Source: Pseudomonadota bacterium (GTDB taxonomy: Bacteria > Pseudomonadota > Gammaproteobacteria > Steroidobacterales > Steroidobacteraceae). From it: a DNA stretch of 10,717 nt. Within the stretch, counting starts at the first letter, position 1; each line of letters starts with the position of its first letter. Shown here piece by piece: positions 5,627 through 10,717 of the stretch. The stretch covers positions 1 to 10,717 of the forward strand of contig JAEZCR010000013.1 in the NCBI GenBank assembly GCA_023433465.1, given 5' to 3'. A program made the translations under genes and the position numbers. The notes beneath the pieces were generated by a model. It was not told the DNA's origin, searched no databases, and saw only the letters and a list, made by a program, of their open reading frames with translations.

Positions 5627-8212
5627 ATGTCCGCGCGTTCCGCATCGGGCTGGGTGGTCGTCAAGTTCGGCGGCACCAGCGTTTCCTCGCTCGCCAACTG
5701 GCGCAACATCGCATTGGTCGTCAAGCGCCGCCTCGAATCGGGTGCCAAGGTGCTCGTCGTGCATTCGGCGGTCACCAAGATCACCGACATGCTGGAGAAG
5801 CTGCTGGTGGCCGCGGAGGGTGGCAAACCCGACGAGGCGCTCAAGGCCATCGAGGACCGGCACGTCCAGCTGACTACCGAGCTAGGCGTCGGCGTCAGCC
5901 CGCAGCTCCAGGGTTATTTCGACGAGCTGCGCCAGATGGCGAACGGCATCGCGCTGGTGCGCGAGTTGTCGGACAGGACGCGTGCGCGCGTCATGTCCAA
6001 TGGCGAGCTCATGGCGACCGAGATCGGCTCGCGATTCCTCAAGTCGCAGGGCATCGACGCCACATGGATGGACGCGCGCGACATGCTGCTCGCCGAAGAT
6101 CGCGGCGCCTCGGCGAAGGCCTCGGTGCTCTCGGCCACGTGTTCGTTCGCGCCGGACGCGGTGCTCGAGCAGAAGCTCGACTCGTCGACGCCCGTCGTCA
6201 TCACGCAGGGATTCATCGCGCGCGATTCCGAGGGCAACACGTGCCTGCTCGGCCGCGGCGGTTCGGACACTTCGGCAGCCTATCTCGGGGCCAAGATCCG
6301 CGCGCAGCAGATCGAGATCTGGACCGACGTGCCCGGCATGTTCAGCGCGAACCCGCGCGCCACGCCGAGCGCGCGCCTGATCCGCGCGCTGCATTACGAC
6401 GAAGCGCAGGAGATCGCGACCAGCGGCGCGAAGGTGCTGCATCCGCGCTGCCTGTTGCCGGCGCGGCAGTACCAGATTCCTTTATATGTCTACGCGACGC
6501 AGACGCCGGACCTCGAAGGCACGCTGATCACGGGCGATGTCCCGGGCGGCGCGGGCCAGGTGAAGGCGGTCTGCAATCGCAAGGGCATCACGCTGATCTC
6601 GCTCGACAGCCCGGGCATGTGGCACCAGGTGGGATTCCTCGCGGACGTGTTCGCGGTGTTCAAGGAGCACGGCATGTCGGTGGATCTCGTCTCGACCTCG
6701 GAGACGAACGTGACCGTCTCGCTCGATCCAGCGGCGAATACGCTCGATGGAGAATTGCTGGCCAAGCTGCAGCGGGATCTCTCGAAGCTCTCCGGTGTGC
6801 GCGTCATCGGCCCCTGCGCGAGCGTCTCACTCGTCGGGCGCAACATCCGCGCCATCCTGCACAAGCTGGGCGATGCGTTCGAACTGTTCGAAGAGCAGAA
6901 GGTGTACCTCGTCAGTCAGGCGGCCAACGACCTCAACTTCACGTTCGTGGTCGACGAGAACCAGTGCGATCGCCTCGTCGAGCAGCTGCATGACTTGCTG
7001 ATCCGCCCGGAGGCCAACGATCCGTCGATGGGTCCGACGTGGGAGAAGCTGTTCGCGAAGCCCGAGGAAGTCGCCGCGCGCGCCGAGCCCTGGTGGGCCG
7101 CGCGCCGTCACGACCTGATCGGCGCGCTGGCGACGCGCGACAGCGCGTACGTGTACGACCTCGCGCAGGTGGACTCGGCCGCGCAATCCTTGACGTCCAT
7201 CGGTTCGATCGGCCGCGCGTTGTACGCGCTCAAGGCGAATCCGCATCCCGAGATCCTGCGCACCGTGGCTGCGCGCGGCATCGGGTTCGATTGCGTGTCG
7301 CTGGCCGAGATCGAACACGTGTTCGAGAGCGTGCCGGGCATCGCGCCGGATCGCATCCTGTTCACGCCGAATTTCGCGCCGCGCGACGAATACGAACGCG
7401 CGCTCGCGCTCGGCGTGCACGTCACGATCGACAACCTGTTCGTGCTCCAGCACTGGCTCGACGTGTTCCGCGGCAACGACGTGTTCCTGCGCATCGACAC
7501 CGGCATCGGCCGCGGTCATCACCACCACGTGAAGACGGCGGGCGCCCAGTCGAAGTTCGGCATTCCCGCCGAGGAGCTCGACGAAGTCGCGCGGCTCGCG
7601 GCTTCCGCGGACGTCGCGATCGTCGGCCTGCATGCGCATTCGGGCAGCGGCGTGTTCGACGTGGCGAACTGGAGCCAGGTCGGCTCGACGCTCGCCGCGC
7701 TCACGAAGCGCTTCCCGGATGTGAAGACCATCGACGTGGGCGGCGGTCTCGGCGTGCCCGATCGAATCGAAGGCCGCGTGATTGACATCTCGAAGCTCGA
7801 TGCAGCACTGGCGCAGGTGAAGGCGGAGGTTCCGGGCGTCACCTTGTGGCTCGAGCCCGGCCGCTATCTCGTCGCGAGCGCGGGCGTATTGCTCGCGCGG
7901 GTCACGCAGACCAAGACCAAGAGCGGCATCCGTTACGTTGGCGTGGCCACAGGCATGAACTCGCTTATCCGTCCGGCGTTGTACGGCGCGCATCACGAGA
8001 TCGTGAACCTGACGCGATACGGCGACCCGGCGAACATCGCGGCGAACGTCGTGGGACCGATCTGCGAGAGCTCGGACTTTCTCGGACGTGATCGGCTGCT
8101 GCCGGAATGCGCATCGGGCGACGTGCTGCTGATCGCGACCGCGGGTGCCTACGGTCACGCGATGGCCTCGCGCTACAACCTGCGCGAGCCGGCGGAAGAG
8201 CTGACGATCTGA
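5627..8212 (+). CDS. lysAC: Bifunctional aspartate kinase / diaminopimelate decarboxylase
   Basis: This 861-residue cytosolic enzyme joins the first and last steps of lysine synthesis from aspartate: phosphorylation of L-aspartate, and decarboxylation of meso-diaminopimelate to L-lysine. The kinase half has KFGGTSV at 13-19, GRGGSD at 209-214 and a WTDVPGMFSANPR segment, followed by two ACT domains (about 320-385 and 397-460) of the kind that bind lysine or threonine for feedback control. The PLP-dependent, alanine-racemase-fold half begins near 475: pyridoxal lysine K536 in YALKANPHP, an HHHHVKTAG segment, GGGLGVPD, EPGRYLV, and catalytic C813 in CESSDFLGRD. Both active sites look intact. 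The same fusion order is known in Xanthomonas and Xylella. GAAGG eight bases upstream supports ATG 5627. The gene is probably co-transcribed with the small ORF before it. Its stop is seven bases from that of the convergent gene. Confidence 0.95.
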   Translation: MSARSASGWVVVKFGGTSVSSLANWRNIALVVKRRLESGAKVLVVHSAVTKITDMLEKLLVAAEGGKPDEALKAIEDRHVQLTTELGVGVSPQLQGYFDELRQMANGIALVRELSDRTRARVMSNGELMATEIGSRFLKSQGIDATWMDARDMLLAEDRGASAKASVLSATCSFAPDAVLEQKLDSSTPVVITQGFIARDSEGNTCLLGRGGSDTSAAYLGAKIRAQQIEIWTDVPGMFSANPRATPSARLIRALHYDEAQEIATSGAKVLHPRCLLPARQYQIPLYVYATQTPDLEGTLITGDVPGGAGQVKAVCNRKGITLISLDSPGMWHQVGFLADVFAVFKEHGMSVDLVSTSETNVTVSLDPAANTLDGELLAKLQRDLSKLSGVRVIGPCASVSLVGRNIRAILHKLGDAFELFEEQKVYLVSQAANDLNFTFVVDENQCDRLVEQLHDLLIRPEANDPSMGPTWEKLFAKPEEVAARAEPWWAARRHDLIGALATRDSAYVYDLAQVDSAAQSLTSIGSIGRALYALKANPHPEILRTVAARGIGFDCVSLAEIEHVFESVPGIAPDRILFTPNFAPRDEYERALALGVHVTIDNLFVLQHWLDVFRGNDVFLRIDTGIGRGHHHHVKTAGAQSKFGIPAEELDEVARLAASADVAIVGLHAHSGSGVFDVANWSQVGSTLAALTKRFPDVKTIDVGGGLGVPDRIEGRVIDISKLDAALAQVKAEVPGVTLWLEPGRYLVASAGVLLARVTQTKTKSGIRYVGVATGMNSLIRPALYGAHHEIVNLTRYGDPANIAANVVGPICESSDFLGRDRLLPECASGDVLLIATAGAYGHAMASRYNLREPAEELTI

Positions 8213-8219
8213 TCGCGCT

Positions 8220-9230
8220 TCAAGGGGATTGGGCCAACGGCGGCCGACGGTCATTGGCCTGGGTTTCGCGAAGTCTGTGTTGCGCGATTTGTATCTCGAG
8301 CTGCCGAGCCCGCATCGCCCGGAATGCCGCCAATTGCTGTTGCGAAAGAATCGAGGCGGCCTCCGCCGCCGCGCGTTTGTCGGCGGCCGCCATGCGTTCG
8401 ATGTAGTGCCGTGCGAATTGCGCGCTGGCGGTCTGACGATCGCCTTCTGCAGCGAGTGAGTCGCGGTAATCGTGCATTTCCTTCTGGAACTGTGTCCGCA
8501 ACGTATGGAGCGTGCTGACCAGAGGTTCAACCTGATCGTCGCGCAGCGGTTCGCTGCCGTCCGAGAGGTTATCGCGCAATCGGCGCACTTCCGAGCGGCT
8601 CGACTGGCTGGCGATGAATTCAGTCCATCGCGCGGCCTTGGCATCCCCCATCAAAGCCCGCAGTTCGGCTTCCTCCTTGCGTTGTTTTTCTTCGATCTCC
8701 CGCAGGCGCTCCAGCTCTTCCTGCGCATTTCGAGGGTTCGGTCGGCTCGCCCAGTCGAGCGAGCGCTCGACCATGGTCTCGATGACCCTGTCTGCCTGTT
8801 CGGGCGTGATGCCGACTACCTGGATGCCTTCATCGCGAAGCCGGGACAGCTCGCGCCGGTGTTGCGCCTTGCGCCCCTCGCGATATTCCGGAATGGCGAG
8901 CATGCGGCGCTCGAACGCCATGGCATCTTCCGTTGGGTCGGCGACCTTTGAACCACTGGGCGTGGGTGCGGGCGCGGCTGCGGTTGCAATGGTCTGGGCG
9001 GGTGCCGGCGTGTCCTGCGACTGGATCCGGGAGACGCTCGATGAATCTGTCTTGACGGCGGGCGGTGAGCTGTTCCGAGCGACCACCGCTTCGAGCATGG
9101 CCACGCGACGTTGCAGCGTATCGGCGCGATCCCGGTGGTCGTTTCGATCGCGCCAGAGATACGTCGTGGCTGATGCCAGACCGATCAGCATCAGGATTCC
9201 AATCGTCCTGTGCTTGCTCATCGCATTCAT
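8220..9230 (-). CDS. Membrane-anchored coiled-coil protein of unknown function
   Basis: The 336-residue product has one N-terminal membrane anchor (about 9-26, after MNAMSKHR), a short coiled coil (28-52), a linker rich in Pro, Ala, Ser and Thr (53-100), and a long, charged, helical region (100-325) that should face the periplasm. Three segments look alike: GITPEQADRVIETM at 140-153, PLRDDQVEPLVSTL at 228-241 and ILSQQQLAAFRAM at 294-306. They resemble the LTxxQ motifs of Spy/CpxP-type periplasmic proteins, but the protein is twice their length and I do not claim homology. ATG 9230 is favoured over the ATG four codons later because GAGGG lies six bases upstream. It starts 43 bases after hisIE on the same strand and could be read from the His operon. 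A sampled line (8641-8700) is about 55% GC, against about 65% for one in lysAC, suggesting weaker codon constraint. Confidence 0.8.
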   Translation of the reverse strand: MNAMSKHRTIGILMLIGLASATTYLWRDRNDHRDRADTLQRRVAMLEAVVARNSSPPAVKTDSSSVSRIQSQDTPAPAQTIATAAAPAPTPSGSKVADPTEDAMAFERRMLAIPEYREGRKAQHRRELSRLRDEGIQVVGITPEQADRVIETMVERSLDWASRPNPRNAQEELERLREIEEKQRKEEAELRALMGDAKAARWTEFIASQSSRSEVRRLRDNLSDGSEPLRDDQVEPLVSTLHTLRTQFQKEMHDYRDSLAAEGDRQTASAQFARHYIERMAAADKRAAAEAASILSQQQLAAFRAMRARQLEIQIAQHRLRETQANDRRPPLAQSP

Positions 9231-9250
9231 CAGCGGCCCTCGCGGCAGCG

Positions 9251-9278
9251 GCTGAGGTGCGGCAGTCTACGCCTCAGC
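9251..9278 (-). repeat. Inverted repeat spanning the hisIE stop codon
   Basis: GCTGAGG at 9251-9257 and CCTCAGC at 9272-9278 are perfect complements. A T-G and a G-C pair extend the stem inward to nine pairs, leaving a 10-base loop. The right arm contains the hisIE stop codon. No T-run follows on the minus strand, so it is not a standard terminator. It could trim or stabilise the mRNA end between hisIE and the next gene. Confidence 0.4.
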
Positions 9279-9891
9279 GATGTCGCGACTCCAGCGCGCG
9301 GACGACGTCCGTAAGCGCGATTCCGCGAGCACGCAGCAACACGAGTAGGTGGAAGAGCAGGTCGGCCGACTCCTCGACTACCTTGTCGTTGGTTTCACCC
9401 ACGCCGGCCAGGGCCGTTTCAACGCCTTCCTCCCCGACCTTTTGTGCGATGCGCTTGACGCCCTTGTCGAGCAGTCTGGCGGTGTAACTCGCTTCCGGCT
9501 TCTCGGACGCGCGTTGCGCGATCACGGCTTCGAGCTTCGCGAGGAACGCGATCCCGGTGGCCGCGCTGCGCGGCTCGTTGCCGAAGCAGGTGACGGTGCC
9601 GTTGTGGCAGGCGGGTCCGCGCGGGCGGGCGGTCACGAGCAAGGTGTCGCTGTCGCAATCGAGCGCGACGTCGACGACGTCGAGCGTGTGTCCGGTGGTT
9701 TCGCCTTTCTCCCACAACCGCTGCTTGCTGCGGCTGAAGAACACCGCGCGCTTGCGCGCGAGGGTCTGCTCGAGTGCCTCGCGATTCATGTACGCGAGCA
9801 TGAGCACGGCGCCCGTGTCGGCGTCCTGCACGATGGCGGGGACGAGGCCATCGGTCTTCGCGAAATCGACCTTCGAGATGTCGATGCTCAC
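9274..9891 (-). CDS. hisIE: Bifunctional phosphoribosyl-AMP cyclohydrolase / phosphoribosyl-ATP pyrophosphatase
   Basis: This 205-residue enzyme catalyses the second and third steps of histidine synthesis. The HisI domain (about 1-105) shows WEKGETTGHT at 60-69, the metal-binding stretch DCDSD at 78-82, and GPACHNGTVTCF at 92-103; zinc ligands of this family are C79, C95 and C102. The HisE pyrophosphatase domain (about 115-205) has KVGEEGVETALA and ESADLLFHLLVLL, the acidic helices that bind magnesium and nucleotide. The start is GTG at 9891: it overlaps the hisF stop in the four bases GTGA (9888-9891), and GAGG lies seven bases upstream inside hisF, indicating translational coupling. The MSIDISKVDF start also suits the family. 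Size and domain order are those of typical fused HisIE proteins. Both active sites look complete. Confidence 0.95.
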   Translation of the reverse strand: MSIDISKVDFAKTDGLVPAIVQDADTGAVLMLAYMNREALEQTLARKRAVFFSRSKQRLWEKGETTGHTLDVVDVALDCDSDTLLVTARPRGPACHNGTVTCFGNEPRSAATGIAFLAKLEAVIAQRASEKPEASYTARLLDKGVKRIAQKVGEEGVETALAGVGETNDKVVEESADLLFHLLVLLRARGIALTDVVRALESRHR

Positions 9892-10655
9892 AACCGCACC
9901 TCGATGCCGGCCGCGGCGAGCGTGGTCTTGAGATCGGGGATGGCGATGGCTCCGGAATGGAACACGCTCGCGGCCAGCGCCGCGTCGACCTTCGCCTGCT
10001 CGAAGACCGCGGTGAAGTGCTCGGGGGCGCCGGCGCCGCCGGAGGCCACGAGCGGCACGTCGCACACCTCGCGCACGGCCTGGAGCTGCGCCACGTCGTA
10101 GCCGCGACGCACGCCGTCACTGGTCATGCAGTTGAGCACGATCTCGCCGGCGCCGCGCTCCTGAACTTCCTTGACCCACGACAACGTGTCGCGGCCGGTG
10201 TTACGCGAGCGGTTCGGATCGCCCGTGAACTGGAACACCTTGTAGCCATCCTTGAGGTTCGCGCTGTCGATGCCGATCACGACGCATTGCGAGCCGAAGC
10301 GCGCCGCGAGCTCTTCGATGAGATCCGGATTCGTGATGGCGGGCGAGTTGATCGAGATCTTCTCGGCGCCTTCGTTGAGCACGGCCTCGGCGTCTTCGAC
10401 GGAGCGGATGCCGCCCGCCACGCAGAACGGGATGTCGAGCACCTGCGCGACGCGGCGCACCCAGGTGCGGTCCACGCTGCGGCCTTCCGGGCTCGCCGTG
10501 ATGTCGTAGAACACGACCTCGTCGGCTCCTTCGTTCCGGTAGCGTTCCGCGAGCGCGAGGATGTCGCCCACGATCTGGTGATCGCGGAAACGGATTCCCT
10601 TGACGACCTGGCCGTCGCGGACGTCCAGGCAGGGGATTATGCGTTTGGCAAGAAT
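9888..10655 (-). CDS. hisF: Imidazole glycerol phosphate synthase, cyclase subunit; apparent ATT start
   Basis: HisF is the barrel-shaped subunit that, with HisH, converts PRFAR and ammonia into imidazole glycerol phosphate and AICAR. The expected N-terminus LAKRIIPCLDVRDGQVVKG is fully encoded, but its first codon is ATT (10655-10653), not ATG. Counting ATT as residue 1 puts the two catalytic aspartates at D11 (in CLDV) and D130 (in GIDSA), exactly the family numbering, and gives 255 residues, a normal length. No in-frame ATG, GTG, TTG or CTG occurs upstream within the window. The first GTG downstream (10571) would remove 28 residues including D11. GGAG eight bases before ATT supports initiation there. 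Other visible elements are VAGGIRS, ISINSPA and LVASGGAGA, phosphate-binding barrel segments. The gene overlaps hisA by 19 bases and hisIE by four. A sequencing error at the first codon is the main alternative. Confidence 0.93.
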   Translation of the reverse strand: MLAKRIIPCLDVRDGQVVKGIRFRDHQIVGDILALAERYRNEGADEVVFYDITASPEGRSVDRTWVRRVAQVLDIPFCVAGGIRSVEDAEAVLNEGAEKISINSPAITNPDLIEELAARFGSQCVVIGIDSANLKDGYKVFQFTGDPNRSRNTGRDTLSWVKEVQERGAGEIVLNCMTSDGVRRGYDVAQLQAVREVCDVPLVASGGAGAPEHFTAVFEQAKVDAALAASVFHSGAIAIPDLKTTLAAAGIEVRL

Positions 10656-10717
10656 GGCGCTAACTCCGATGGTTTGATCAGTTCTTCCAGCAATGCCTTG
10701 CCGCTGATCGCGGCGGC
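10637..10717 (-). CDS. hisA: ProFAR isomerase, C-terminal 26 residues (cut by window edge)
   Basis: Only the last 26 codons and the TAA stop (10639-10637) are present. They encode AAAISGKALLEELIKPSELAP followed by FLPNA. The ISGKALLE stretch matches the end of the last barrel strand and helix of HisA, the isomerase that makes PRFAR, the substrate of HisF. The position directly upstream of hisF, with a 19-base overlap, is the standard hisA-hisF arrangement in gammaproteobacteria. The rest of the gene lies beyond the window, so completeness cannot be judged. Confidence 0.8.
   Translation of the reverse strand, partial: AAAISGKALLEELIKPSELAPFLPNA
10656..10667 (-). promoter_or_regulatory. Ribosome binding site deciding the ATT start of hisF
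   Basis: On the minus strand GGAG (plus positions 10664-10667) precedes ATT by eight bases. It lies inside the last codons of hisA (the GAG of PSELAP), so ribosomes finishing hisA would pass directly over it. The spacing is ideal for ATT and unsuitable for any canonical start codon nearby. Confidence 0.7.

Noticed and set aside
8231..8260. GGCCAA / TTGGCC inverted repeat after the lysAC stop, possible terminator
   Set aside because: There are only six or seven pairs around a 16-base loop, no adjacent T-run, and it lies in the coding end of the convergent gene.
6827..8644. Very long open frame on the minus strand opposite lysAC, and similar long frames at 2500-4317 (-) and 5593-6993 (+)
   Set aside because: High-GC coding DNA commonly leaves alternative frames open. 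Their products are Arg/Ala/Gly-rich without recognisable domains, while the overlapping frames encode clear protein families.
9888..10571. Shorter hisF starting at GTG 10571
   Set aside because: It would remove the first barrel strand and catalytic D11; the missing residues are encoded upstream in frame back to ATT 10655.

Overview
The window looks like chromosomal housekeeping DNA from a high-GC gammaproteobacterium. The best taxonomic pointer is a single gene fusing aspartate kinase to diaminopimelate decarboxylase, an arrangement known from Xanthomonadaceae and relatives. The fused hisIE gene and a His order of A-F-IE fit the same group. Naming Xanthomonadales or a neighbouring order such as Steroidobacterales is inference; no rRNA or other marker is present.

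Layout, left to right. (1) 63-1154 (+): exported LysM/YkuD L,D-transpeptidase. (2) 1155-4385 (-): a 1076-residue protein fusing a multi-pass membrane half to a spermidine-synthase-like, SAM-binding half; its stop codon abuts that of gene 1. (3) 4417-5250 (+): SAM hydroxide adenosyltransferase (DUF62), divergent from gene 2, with start regions about 31 bases apart. (4) 5345-5569 (+): a 74-residue, highly charged small protein behind a well-formed promoter (5247-5274) and a hairpin-rich leader. (5) 5627-8212 (+): lysC-lysA fusion, preceded by a perfect hairpin touching its ribosome binding site. (6) 8220-9230 (-): a membrane-anchored, coiled-coil protein of unknown function. (7) 9274-10717 (-): the 3' end of a histidine operon, hisA (partial), hisF and hisIE, packed with overlaps.

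How the genes work together: the His genes form one translationally coupled block reading right to left, and gene 6 may be its last member. The lysAC fusion catalyses the first and last steps of the aspartate-to-lysine route. The divergent pair 2/3 both handle SAM by family, but a functional link is only inferred. There is no sign of mobile elements, phage, CRISPR or defence genes, and no gene-free stretch over 300 bases.

The most notable observations are that hisF has no ATG, GTG, TTG or CTG at its expected start and appears to begin at ATT with a well-placed GGAG; the structured leader without Shine-Dalgarno sequence in front of the small acidic protein; the hairpin against the lysAC ribosome binding site; and a spermidine-synthase-like domain lacking the usual catalytic acidic residue. 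I found no convincing new multi-gene system.
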